Source of the DNA: Desulfonema magnum
Lineage (GTDB): Bacteria > Desulfobacterota > Desulfobacteria > Desulfobacterales > 4be13
NCBI RefSeq assembly: GCF_017377395.1
Contig: NZ_CP061800.1
Location: forward strand, 2,418,001 to 2,482,000
Direction: 5' to 3'
DNA: 64,000 bases
The position numbers and the translations under genes were made by a program. Of this stretch, positions 7,403 through 17,300 are shown piece after piece. The first letter of the stretch is position 1; each line of letters starts with the position of its first letter. Below the pieces are notes generated by a model. The model did not search any database. It worked only from the letters and a program-made list of their open reading frames with translations, and was not told where the DNA came from.

Positions 7403-9194
7403 CCATCCCCTCCAAATGTTCCCATCGCTCATAGGCTTGTTCCAATTCTTTTTCCAATGTTTCCAATTTTTCCTTCGCATTTGCGACATTTTCTCCGTTT
7501 TGCTGGTAAAAGCCCGGATCAGCCATGATTTCATATAATTCCTGCTGTTCCGCTTCCATCTTCTCGATATGCAGGGGGAGATGCTCAAGCTCACGCTGTT
7601 CCTTAAACCCTAATTTATGAGGACGCCCGGGCGGTACTTTTGGCTTTTCCTGTTTAGGCGCAGCTTTTTTAATCTTCATGGGACTGTCCGGCTTGTGCTG
7701 GCGGAGCCAGTCATCATAGCCGCCCACATATTCGCTCACCTGCCCCTGCCCTTCAAACACCAGGGTGCTGGTCACGACATTGTTCAGAAACTCCCGGTCA
7801 TGACTGACCAGAAGCAGCGTGCCTGAATAATCCAGCAACAGTTCTTCCAACAGTTCCAGGGTTTCCGCGTCCAGGTCATTGGTCGGCTCATCCAGAACCA
7901 GGACATTGGAGGGCTTGGTGAACAGCTTTGCCAGCAGCAGACGGTTCCGCTCGCCTCCGGAGAGTATCCGCACAGGACTGCGCGCCCGGTCCGGTGTGAA
8001 CAGGAAATCTTTCAAATAACCAATAATATGCCGGGGATTTCCGTTGATGATGACTTTGTCATTTCCATCCCCCACATTTTCCTCCACTGTTTTGTCCTCA
8101 TTCAGTTGGGAACGAAGCTGATCAAAATAGGCCACTTCCAAGCGGGTTCCGTGGCGGACATTCCCCTGCTGCGGAGAGAGATTGTCTAAAAGAATTTGGA
8201 GCAGCGTGGTTTTTCCCGAACCGTTCGGTCCGATAAAGCCCACTTTGTCTCCTCGCATAACAGTTGTTGAAAAATCGCGGATAATGGGCTGTTCCTCGTA
8301 ATCATAACTCACATGCTTTGCCTCAATCACCAGTTTTCCGCTGCGTTCAGCTTCCTGGGCCTGCATACGGACATTGCCTGTGCGCTCAGTTCTCGCCCGG
8401 CGGATTTCACGCATTTTTTCCAATGCCCTGACTCGCCCCTCATTACGGGTTCGCCTCGCTTTCAGGCCGTTTCGACGCCATATTTCTTCTTTTGCCAGTT
8501 TTTTGTCAAACGCGGCCCGCTGATTTTCCTCGGTCTCTGTATCAGCCTGTTTTCGTTTCAGATATGTATCATAATCACAGGGCCAGCTTGTAAGGTTTCC
8601 CCGATCTAATTCAATGATACGGGTTGCCAGTTTTTTCAGGAGCATCCGGTCATGGGTGACAAAGAGCAGGGTTTTCACATGGCGTAACAAGAAATCCTCC
8701 ATCCATATGATGGCGTCAATATCCAAATGGTTGGTGGGTTCGTCCAACAGCAATATCTCCGGGTCACAGGCCAATGCTCTGGCAAGCAGTACCCGGCGTT
8801 TAAGACCGGCTGAAAGCACTTCGAATTCAGCATCAGCATTTAATTTCATGCGCGACAACACCTGTTCCGCCTGTCGGTGTATCTCCCATTCTTCAGTATC
8901 CGGGATGTTATTCAGATTTTCCAATCCGCCGGCCACCACATCAAAAATCGTCGCCCCCGGTTGTGACGGAACCTCCTGGGCAAGATGTCCGATACGCAGA
9001 CGCTGATGACGAATAATCTCACCCTGATCAGGAAGAACATCTTCACTGATGAGCTTCATCAGGGTGGATTTTCCGGCCCCGTTCCGGCCAAGAAGACACA
9101 CCCGCTCACCGTGTTCAATTTGCAAATTTACTTTATCAAGCAATAAGGGGCCGCCAAAGGCCACACTCACATCTTTCATGCTTAACAGCGCCAT
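7395..9194 (-). CDS. uup: ABC-F family ATPase, Uup type
   Basis: This 599-residue soluble protein has two ABC domains and no membrane segments. Domain 1 has Walker A GRNGAGKST (about residue 36) and Walker B LLLDEPTNHLD. Domain 2 has GPNGSGKTT (about 322), LSGGERNRLLLAK and VLDEPTNDLD. The first signature reads LSAGLKRR rather than LSGG. A charged coiled coil (about 530-595) at the C-terminus is the Uup DNA-binding-type tail. ABC-F proteins act on the ribosome or, for Uup, in precise transposon excision and branched DNA handling. It lies 14 bases after arfB on the same strand. Confidence 0.9.
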   Translation of the reverse strand: MALLSMKDVSVAFGGPLLLDKVNLQIEHGERVCLLGRNGAGKSTLMKLISEDVLPDQGEIIRHQRLRIGHLAQEVPSQPGATIFDVVAGGLENLNNIPDTEEWEIHRQAEQVLSRMKLNADAEFEVLSAGLKRRVLLARALACDPEILLLDEPTNHLDIDAIIWMEDFLLRHVKTLLFVTHDRMLLKKLATRIIELDRGNLTSWPCDYDTYLKRKQADTETEENQRAAFDKKLAKEEIWRRNGLKARRTRNEGRVRALEKMREIRRARTERTGNVRMQAQEAERSGKLVIEAKHVSYDYEEQPIIRDFSTTVMRGDKVGFIGPNGSGKTTLLQILLDNLSPQQGNVRHGTRLEVAYFDQLRSQLNEDKTVEENVGDGNDKVIINGNPRHIIGYLKDFLFTPDRARSPVRILSGGERNRLLLAKLFTKPSNVLVLDEPTNDLDAETLELLEELLLDYSGTLLLVSHDREFLNNVVTSTLVFEGQGQVSEYVGGYDDWLRQHKPDSPMKIKKAAPKQEKPKVPPGRPHKLGFKEQRELEHLPLHIEKMEAEQQELYEIMADPGFYQQNGENVANAKEKLETLEKELEQAYERWEHLEGMEN

Positions 9195-9208
9195 AGATAA
9201 TCTCTCTC

Positions 9209-9634
9209 CTACTCCTCAGAACGCGAAACACGTTGTCTCGTGCGTTTAATTTTGCTTCGATGGTGTTTGAATTCCAACCGGCGTTTCTTTGATGCATACG
9301 TCGGCTTTGTCTTGCGACGAACAGCCGGCTTTTTTGCGGCTTTGCGAATCAGTTCCGCGAGCCGGTCTGTGGCGTCCTGACGATTACGTTCCTGTTTGCG
9401 GAACCGCCTGGCATCTATGATCAGTATGCCGTCTTCAGTCATCCGCCTGCCTGCGAGACGAATCAGACGCTCCCGGATATCTTCGGGCAGGGAAGGGGAG
9501 TTTCGCACGTCAAAGCGGAGCTGCACGGCTGTTGCCACTTTGTTGACATTTTGCCCTCCGGGTCCCGAGGCGCGGATGAATTCCTCCTGAATTTCATTAT
9601 CATTGATGGATATGTTTTGTGTAATTTTTATCAT
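9209..9634 (-). CDS. arfB: alternative ribosome-rescue factor ArfB (YaeJ)
   Basis: This 141-residue release-factor-like hydrolase frees nascent chains from ribosomes stalled on non-stop mRNA. It has the catalytic GGQ within ASGPGGQNVNKV (residues about 23-34). The Lys/Arg-rich C-terminal tail (KPAVRRKTKPTYASKKRR) inserts into the empty mRNA channel in known ArfB. The length is normal. It is co-directional with the uup-like gene downstream and the MATE gene upstream, only a few bases apart, so it is probably part of one transcript. Confidence 0.93.
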   Translation of the reverse strand: MIKITQNISINDNEIQEEFIRASGPGGQNVNKVATAVQLRFDVRNSPSLPEDIRERLIRLAGRRMTEDGILIIDARRFRKQERNRQDATDRLAELIRKAAKKPAVRRKTKPTYASKKRRLEFKHHRSKIKRTRQRVSRSEE

Positions 9635-9638
9635 GGGT

Positions 9639-11066
9639 TCAGTTTAGTTCCCGGGATCCGGCTTCGGGTTCGCAAATTAAGGTTTCAACACGCCCCCCGG
9701 AACGCTCCGGCCGGAACTCGCATCCTGTGACTTTTTTCAAAAGCCGGCGGGTGTAAAAAAAAGTTATTACGGCCGCGCTCCAAGTGACTAAGAAGATGCC
9801 CCACCAGATGCCTGTTAATCCGAAATCAAGCACTTGTGTCAGAAAATAAAACACTGCAATGGGGGCGATAATCTGACGATACAGGCCAATATACACGGCA
9901 AACATGGGTTTTTTAATGCCCTGGAGAGCTGCCACGTTGATAAAGAGAACCACATAGGCGTAAAGCACCAGCGCGTCAATTCTCAGATAGGTTGCGCCGA
10001 TTCGGATAACTGTATCATCATTGGTGAACAGGCTCATGAACTGCGTGGCAAAGACAAAGACAATAACGCTTCCGGTGACCATAAGCACAGCCCCGTATTT
10101 TAACGATGTGTTCAGGGTTTCGAATATGCGCTCATATAATTTCGCGCCGTTGTTCTGTGCTACAAGGGTCAGGGCAGAGATATTCAGCCCCAGCGTGGGC
10201 AGCAGAACGATTTGTTCCACACGCATCCCAATGCCATACGCGGCCACAGCCTCTTTTCCGAATTTGCTGATAAAAAAGGTAATCACAAAAACGCCAAGCG
10301 CAATGGTCATAATATTGAGACTGGCAGGAAATCCCTGACGGGCAATCTCTTTAAAGGGGGATAATTTGGGAAAAATATCCCTTAACTGTATATCTGAAAT
10401 CAGGCCGGTCTGATACACCTTGATACCCAGATAAACGCAGCCTGTCAGCTGAATCAGCACGGTAGCCAGGGCAATACCCGCAATGCCCATGGGCGGGATG
10501 CCCAATCCCCCGAAAATGAACCAGGGGTCAAGAATGATATTCAGCACAAACCCGGCAAATAAGAAATTTCTATAGGATGTGGTGTCTCCTGCGGCTTTCA
10601 GGATGGCATTGAGCATATAAACCTGAATAAAAAAGAGTGCGCCTTTAAAAAGGATATCCATATAGATCAGGGAGATGTTTAAATATTCATCGGTCGCCCC
10701 GAGAATGGTGAACAAAAATGGCGAGATATAAAGACCGATAACGGTCAGCAGCACGGACATGAATACCCCGAAGGTAATGCCCTGAATTGCGAAGCGTCTG
10801 GCTTCTTCTCTGTTTTCTGCTCCCAGGGCTGTGCCGATCAGCGCGGTCGTGCCGGTTGATACTCCGCTTCCGATGGAAATAATAATAAAAAACACTGGCA
10901 GGGAAAGCGACATGGCCGCAAGTGTCTGGGTTGAAATTAATCCGCCAAAATAGGTGTCCACCACGTTATACATGGTGTTGAAAAAAAGACCGAAACTCGC
11001 AGGAATGGTGAGCTGGCGGATGAGTTTGGGAATGGGCTGAGTGGTTAGTTCGTTGTTGTTTTCCAT
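9639..11066 (-). CDS. MATE family multidrug/Na+ efflux transporter
   Basis: The true start is the ATG at 11066 (MENNNELTTQPIPKLIRQL), preceded by AAGGAAT. The open frame continues upstream only because the tandem repeat array happens to be open. The 475 residues form twelve hydrophobic helices in two similar halves, with typical MATE stretches (LTIPASFGLFFNTMYNVVDTYFGG; ALRAAGDT-like ILKAAGDTTSY at about 165; GFPASLNIM at about 250). It exports cationic organic compounds with H+ or Na+ exchange; the substrate is unknown. The stop is four bases before the arfB start. Confidence 0.92.
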   Translation of the reverse strand: MENNNELTTQPIPKLIRQLTIPASFGLFFNTMYNVVDTYFGGLISTQTLAAMSLSLPVFFIIISIGSGVSTGTTALIGTALGAENREEARRFAIQGITFGVFMSVLLTVIGLYISPFLFTILGATDEYLNISLIYMDILFKGALFFIQVYMLNAILKAAGDTTSYRNFLFAGFVLNIILDPWFIFGGLGIPPMGIAGIALATVLIQLTGCVYLGIKVYQTGLISDIQLRDIFPKLSPFKEIARQGFPASLNIMTIALGVFVITFFISKFGKEAVAAYGIGMRVEQIVLLPTLGLNISALTLVAQNNGAKLYERIFETLNTSLKYGAVLMVTGSVIVFVFATQFMSLFTNDDTVIRIGATYLRIDALVLYAYVVLFINVAALQGIKKPMFAVYIGLYRQIIAPIAVFYFLTQVLDFGLTGIWWGIFLVTWSAAVITFFYTRRLLKKVTGCEFRPERSGGRVETLICEPEAGSRELN

Positions 11067-11139
11067 AGTTTTTATTCCTTTTGATTGAAATTTAATCACT
11101 TTCTGAAGCCCTGCAAGCCTTAATTTTATCTTTCTCGTT

Positions 11140-11590
11140 TCTCGTTCCCACGCTTTGCGTGGAAACGAGAAAATGGCTGCCCCCTCTCCCGGATATTCTC
11201 CGGCCGGGACACGGGACGTGAAACGTCCCTCCTGCATTCCCACGCAAAGCGTGGGAACGAGAAAATGGCTGCCCCCTCTCCCGGATATTCTCCGGCCGGG
11301 ACACGGGACGTGAAACGTCCCTCCTGCATTCCCACGCAAAGCGTGGGAACGAGAAAAGAACAATAACTGCCCGCTCTCCCGGATATTCTCCGGCCGGGAC
11401 ACGGGACGTGAAACGTCCCTCCTGCATTCCCACGCAAAGCGTGGGAACGAGAAAATGGCTGCCCGCTCTCCCGGATATTCTCCGGCCGGGACACGGGACG
11501 TGAAACGTCCCTCCTGCATTCCCACGCAAAGCATGGGAACGAGAAAAGAACAATAACTGCCTGCTCTCCCGGATATTCTCCGGCCGCAAT
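11140..11590. repeat. 92/98-bp tandem array with GTTCCCACGC hairpins
   Basis: About five copies of a unit containing cattcccacgcaaagcgtgg (starts near 11235, 11327, 11425, 11517). Spacing alternates 92 and 98 because two linker versions (tggctgccc and gaacaataactgccc) alternate. Each unit has the perfect hairpin gttcccacgc/gcgtgggaac and a second palindrome, tccggccggga. It lies between the MATE and AAA genes and is open in several frames by chance. Related fragments are at 106-122 and 38934-38972. The rest of 11590-11759 holds no gene. Confidence 0.85.
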
Positions 11591-11759
11591 ACGGGACATC
11601 CTCGGATACCGAATACCTGAAAGCTGATGGCCGATGCCTCAGTTTAAATGATAACCTATAATTATCAATAAATTGGCTTCCATTTTTGTCTTGACTTGAA
11701 AGAGAATCGCGTATATGTCTGAACGCTGGCAACGATCTCTGTCAAAGAAAGGGTGGGAC

Positions 11760-13487
11760 ATGAAAAAACGAATATTATATGCAAATGCGAACTATGAGGA
11801 AATGGTGAGCAAAAATGGTTATTTTGTTGATAAAACCGAATATATAGATAAACTGGAATACATTGAAAATCCGGTCTTTCTTCGTCCCAGGCGGTTCGGC
11901 AAATCATTGTGGTGCCGAATTTTGGAATGTTATTACAATATAGGCCAGAAAGATGATTTTGAAAAACTTTTCGGGCAGACCCGGATCGGCAAAAATCCCA
12001 CTCCCCTTCGTAATTCCTTTTTTGTGCTGCATCTTGATTTTTCTGTTATTGATCCGACAGGTTCGATAGCAGATATTGAAAAGAGCTTCAATCTTACCTG
12101 CAATACACATCTTCAAAGCCTCGTAAGGTCTTACTTCAAGTGGTTCCAGGGTAATGTTTCCGTTGATCCTGAAATTCAGGCACCAGCCAATTTGAGAAGC
12201 ATTCTGAACACAATTTCTGATTTCAATCTGCCCAGGCTGTATATCATAATTGACGAATATGACAACTTTGCAAATCAGCTGATTGTTTCCCGCAAACACG
12301 ATCTTTACCGGAAACTGACAGGAGACGACAGTTTTCTGAAGACCTTCTTTAAAACCCTGAAAGAAGGGCGCAAAACCGGTCTGATTTCCAATCTTTATAT
12401 CACCGGGGTTCTGCCAGTCACCATTGATGATCTGGCATCCGGATTCAATGTTGCCACTTTCATCACCCTTGAACCGGAATTCGAATCCATGTTAGGCTTC
12501 ACCCAGTCCGAGACGGACCGTCTGATGGACCAGATATGTCAGGATTACGGGATTGACCCTTCTGTTCGGAAAGAGGCGGATGATCTCATCCGGAATCATT
12601 ATAATGGATACCATTTTGTGAATCCCGAAGGCGAAGCTGTTTACAATTCCACGATTCTTATGTATTTTCTGCATTATTTCACCCGTTACAAAGCAATTCC
12701 CAGACATCTGACCGATATGAACCTGAAAACAGACATATCCTGGGTCAGACTTCTGACCGGGGCAGATTCTCGGTATGCCGAGGAATTTGTGGATCAGCTC
12801 ACAATTCACAATGCTGTCCGTTATGATGACAGGCTCCTGACACAAAAGTTCGACATGAGCCAGTTCTTTGAACGGGGCTATTTTCCGGTTTCATTTTTTT
12901 ATCTGGGCATGCTGACCCGGAAGGATGATTTTTATCTGAAACTTCCGAATATGAACATGCGGCAGATATTTGCCGAGTATTTCAACGAATTACACCGTAT
13001 AGATGTTTCGACAAAATACGCGGACATGATGCAGAATTTTGTGAACAGGCCTGACCTGCCCCGGCTGTTTGCGGATTACTGGGACTTATATATTTCCCAA
13101 TTGCCCGAGGCTGTCTTTCAGAAGGTGAATGAAAATTTTTACCGGACCACTTTTTTCGAGCTATGCAGCCGATACCTTTCCAAATGGTTCATATGGAATC
13201 TGGAGCGTTCCTACCCCCGGGGAAAAACCGATCTGGAGTTTGTGGGGAAATATCATGAAAAATTCGCAGGAAAACGCATTGTCATCGAGTTCAAATATTA
13301 TTCAAACGCGGAATTCAAAAAACGCCGGACTTCTGTTGAGAAGTTTGCCCTGCGGAAAAAAGATACACATCAGCTTGCGGGATATGTCCAAGGACTGAAA
13401 GAGGAGTATCCTGAGGCCGATATTTCGCAATATGTGATTTACTGTTTCGGTAATAAGGGCTTCCGGGTGTTTGAAATCGAATCATAA
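11760..13487 (+). CDS. AAA-ATPase-like protein with PD-(D/E)XK nuclease domain (DUF1703 type)
   Basis: About 575 residues start MKKRILYANANYEEMVSKNG, the usual opening of this family; an in-frame ATG 15 codons upstream is unlikely. PVFLRPRRFGKSLW (about residues 38-51) is the degenerate P-loop (RRFGKS). LYIIIDEYDNF (about 160) is Walker B. The C-terminal domain has TDLEFV...RIVIEFKYY (about 510-535), the D-x(n)-ExK of a PD-(D/E)XK nuclease, with HQLAGYVQGL after it. These proteins are abundant in anaerobes and Bacteroidota. A mobile-element or defence role is suspected but not shown. It is a single gene. Confidence 0.88.
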   Translation: MKKRILYANANYEEMVSKNGYFVDKTEYIDKLEYIENPVFLRPRRFGKSLWCRILECYYNIGQKDDFEKLFGQTRIGKNPTPLRNSFFVLHLDFSVIDPTGSIADIEKSFNLTCNTHLQSLVRSYFKWFQGNVSVDPEIQAPANLRSILNTISDFNLPRLYIIIDEYDNFANQLIVSRKHDLYRKLTGDDSFLKTFFKTLKEGRKTGLISNLYITGVLPVTIDDLASGFNVATFITLEPEFESMLGFTQSETDRLMDQICQDYGIDPSVRKEADDLIRNHYNGYHFVNPEGEAVYNSTILMYFLHYFTRYKAIPRHLTDMNLKTDISWVRLLTGADSRYAEEFVDQLTIHNAVRYDDRLLTQKFDMSQFFERGYFPVSFFYLGMLTRKDDFYLKLPNMNMRQIFAEYFNELHRIDVSTKYADMMQNFVNRPDLPRLFADYWDLYISQLPEAVFQKVNENFYRTTFFELCSRYLSKWFIWNLERSYPRGKTDLEFVGKYHEKFAGKRIVIEFKYYSNAEFKKRRTSVEKFALRKKDTHQLAGYVQGLKEEYPEADISQYVIYCFGNKGFRVFEIES

Positions 13488-13539
13488 TTTTTCCGAGTGT
13501 GTTCCGGTTTTATGAGTATGCGGGCGTTCCCTGAACACA

Positions 13540-14346
13540 TTATCCTGCAATCCGGGGATCAATTTTCACCACAGTCCTCCGCATTTTTTTACCGTTTTCC
13601 AATATATGTGTCATCTCCACGACTTTCAAACGATCTTCCGCGAACATCTGAATGCATTCCGAGTAAAGTTCCCACTCCAGACTCAGCCCCTTTTTTTTAA
13701 TGGTCTCAAGCGTGTCATGTTCCTGAATCTGAAATGTTTTCTGACCGATAATCGGCCCGGAGTCTTCACCGTAGTCAACAAAATGTACGGTACACCCGCC
13801 AATCTTGCATCCGTATCGGAACGTATCTCCGTATCCGTCAACACCGGGAAACGCGGGAAGCAGAGAAGGATGAATATTCATTATACGCAAGTTCCCGGGC
13901 ACGGTATTGATTCTGTCTATAAAATAAGGTGTCAGGGTTCTCATAAAACCGGCCAGCACCAGAAGGTCAAAGGGATAAGCTTTCATATACTCAAGCAGTT
14001 TTGCCTCTGCAATCGCTCTGGTGATCATAAAGACTTTCATCTTTTCAGCGTCGAAATCCTCGGAAAAAAGAGATTGCTTTGAAATCAGATCGTTCATATC
14101 AAAATCGTCTGGCGGAATAATCTTTTCCGGAGCTTTTTTTATGCCTTCTATAATTGATTTATAATCTGCTGTAAATGTGGGGATTCCGTGTCTATGCCCT
14201 CTTTCAAGGCCAGAGGCGTTGGGATTATCTGATCCGATAAATACCACCTCTCCGTCTGTGTTTCCCGATTCACACGAATCAATAATTGCCTGGAGATTGG
14301 TCCCGCTCCCTGATATAAGTGTTCCGATACGAATCTTTTTGCTCAT
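13540..14346 (-). CDS. purN: phosphoribosylglycinamide formyltransferase
   Basis: This 268-residue enzyme transfers a formyl group from 10-formyl-THF to GAR in purine synthesis. It has the N-terminal LISGSGTNLQAII motif, the catalytic pair in IMNIHPSLLPAF (Asn and His) and the catalytic Asp in HFVDYGEDSGPII. It is about 65 residues longer than E. coli PurN. The extra part lies at about residues 65-105 (APEKIIPPDDFDMNDLI...) between the nucleotide-binding and catalytic parts, and at the C-terminus. No other pur gene is adjacent. Confidence 0.9.
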   Translation of the reverse strand: MSKKIRIGTLISGSGTNLQAIIDSCESGNTDGEVVFIGSDNPNASGLERGHRHGIPTFTADYKSIIEGIKKAPEKIIPPDDFDMNDLISKQSLFSEDFDAEKMKVFMITRAIAEAKLLEYMKAYPFDLLVLAGFMRTLTPYFIDRINTVPGNLRIMNIHPSLLPAFPGVDGYGDTFRYGCKIGGCTVHFVDYGEDSGPIIGQKTFQIQEHDTLETIKKKGLSLEWELYSECIQMFAEDRLKVVEMTHILENGKKMRRTVVKIDPRIAG

Positions 14347-14376
14347 AAAAAAAACTCCTTCGCTTCTTTTGACTTC

Positions 14377-17300
14377 TCACTTTTGAAAAACGATTATTAT
14401 CAAAATATAAACAACCTCTCGCAACCCTATTTTTTTATCCTCGTTCACATCGCCATCCATATTCACGACAGGTTTCAGTCCTATGAGAACCTTTATCGCC
14501 AAAATAGCGTCTTTAAGATCAATTTTGTAATCGCTGTTTATGTCACCGCGAACCCATTCATCTGCGCCGATATCCGGATTTGAATCCCGCGTGTTGCCGT
14601 CTGCGTCATCATCACAAAGATTATTACTCACTGGCACTCCCATGTCAATGGCGTCGGTTGCGCTCTTGGTCAGATGGATATCACCTTCTGCCGCGTCAAC
14701 AAACAGCGAGAGCGGCGCGTCTGCCAGATTTCCTTCCAAATCCGCTTTTGCATCGTCTCTGGCTTGCAAATTATGGCTCACCAGATTGTTGGTAATATCC
14801 GCGTGTGTGTTCGAAAATCGCCATTCAAGGGATGCCAGCTTCGGCTCATCCGTGGAAACCAGGGTATTGTGCAGCACTCTGGTGCCACATGCCTGTTCAA
14901 GAGAGATATTGGATTCAAACCCTGTCTGAGAGGTACGCAATGCTTCCCGATTCTGAAAGATGAAGTTGTTACGGATAATCCCCTCGTAATGTCCCACATC
15001 AGTCACCCCCGCGCACGGATTATCATCATAAGTGCGCCAGTCGCCGCTCTGGTCCTGACCAAACTTCACCCCCCGGGCATTATCAGTTAACTTGTTACGT
15101 TCAACAAGAGTGCCGCGGCTTCCGTATAAAAAGTGAATTGCCGCATTCGGTGCCGTGCCTTGTTCGCACCAGAACCCTTCAATAATATTGTCCTGAATCT
15201 TCCACCCGCTGGCCTGGAGCGCATACACCCCTCCGGTACCGCAGTCATCATTAAATTCAATCACTTTTTCACGTCCCTCATCGGTCAGTTCAATGTGGCT
15301 GTTGGAAATCACGCCGTTATCAGGAAAATGCGTTGCTGTGCTGTTCTGGTTGATTTTGATGGCCTGCTGTCCCGAATCAATGATATGGACGTTGTCAATG
15401 AGCGTATTCTCCACATCCGCGTCCTCAGCCGCCATCACATGAATTGGGTGGTATTTGGCCCGTTTCAATGTCAGATCGGAGATGGTCACATCAGAGCCAA
15501 CGACCTGGATAATCTCGGTGGTCACATATCCGCCATCCAAAATGACCTTATCTCTGTCGCCGCTCTTCGAGCGTATTGTAATGCCGGTGCCGGCGATTCT
15601 CATATAATCGCCGTTCAGATGATAAGTGCCGTCCTCGAGCAGAAACGTGGTGTCAGATCCTTCCTTATTAACTATCGAATAAAGTTCACCGACCTGTGAC
15701 GGGTTGATATTGATGACGTTTCCCGGATCACTCACGGTAATATAATCTGTCTTTATCTCTGTATCATTTCCGGCGCTGTTCGCTGCCTTTAAAGAGACGG
15801 TGTATGTGCCGGAAGAAGTGTAAGTATAACTCGGGTTCTGCCGGGTTGAATCAGCAGTTCCGTCATTATCAAAATCCCATGCCCAGCTTGTGGAAGCGTT
15901 TGCGGACTGATCTGTGAAGCTCACACTGAGCGGAGCATCGCCCGCGGTTTTGTTTGCAGTAAATTGGGCATCAGGCTTTGACACAGACGCACTGTTGCCG
16001 ACCCTGATAAAACCGGTTTTCGTTTCCGTATCGCTGCCGCCGTTATTTGTCACTTTCAGAGAAACCGTGTATGTTCCGTCAGCAGAATAAGTATGATTCG
16101 GGTTCTGCTGGGTTGAATCAACAGTTTCATCATTATCAAAATCCCATGCCCAGCTTGTGGGGGCGTTTGCGGACTGATCCGTGAAGCTCACAGTGAGCGG
16201 AGCATCGCCCGCGGTCGGCGCTGCTGTAAAATGGGCTGATGGCCCTGGCACAGAAGCTTCCCGGAGTCCCAGTTCTATTTTATCACAGATCAGGATTTCT
16301 TTTTTTCCGTAGTTCACATTCACATTCACAACCGAATAGGTTCCAGCGAGAGACGTGTTAAAATCAAAAACACTCTGTGCGGTTCCCCCGCCCGGAATGG
16401 TGACGGCATTCATTTCATACCATGTGCCAGCAGGGGGATAGCCGGCTCCCTGGCGGTTGTCGTCGTCAAAACTGATTTCCGGTGTAAAAGCCACTGAATT
16501 CCCTGAATTGTTATACCATGTCACCACAACCTGCTCACCGGAGACAAAGTCCCTGGCTGTTCCTTTCACGCCCTGGAAATCGTAGGACACACTTCCGGCA
16601 ACCACAATGGTGGTTCCCCCGGGGCCAATAGCCCGATAATCTGTGTATTTGTCCTTTATGACTGTGTTCCACCCGGAAAGCCCGAAGGTATTGTCCGACT
16701 CTGTTTTACCAAAATCAATTAATGTCACAAACTCACCAGGAGGTGTCGGCGGATGTTCCTGCCCGCTGACCAGCTCAATTTTATCACAGAGCAGAATTTC
16801 CTTTTTTCCATAGTTCACATTCACATTCACAACCGAATAGGTTCCCGCGAGAGACGTGTTAAAATCAAAAACACTTTGTGCGGTTCCCCCGCCCGGAATG
16901 GTGACGGTATTCATTTCATACCATGTGCCCACAGGGGGATAGTCAGTTCCCTGGCGGTTCTCGTCGTCAAAACTGATTTCCGGCGTAAAGGTCACTGAAT
17001 TCTCTGAATCGTTATACCATGTCACCACAACCTGCTCACCGGAGACAAATTCCCTGGCTGTTCCTTTCACGCCCTGGAAATCATAGGACACACTTCCGGC
17101 AACCACAATGGTCGTTCCCCCGGGGCCAATATCCCGATAGTCTGTGTAGTTGTCCTTGATGACCGTGTTCCACCCGGAAAGCCCGAAGGTGTTTTCTGAC
17201 TCGCTCTTACCGAAATCCACAAGCACGACGGAGCTTCCGGGTTCCTGATATTGACAGGCAACAGTTTCACTTGCCGGATGACTCACCCCGCCCTCACACT

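Noticed and set aside
11092-11600. Open frames of about 160 codons with Arg/Pro-rich repeats, and the 220-codon N-terminal extension of the MATE frame
   Set aside because: They are the tandem palindromic array read in different frames. MATE homologues begin at the ATG at 11066, which has a ribosome site.
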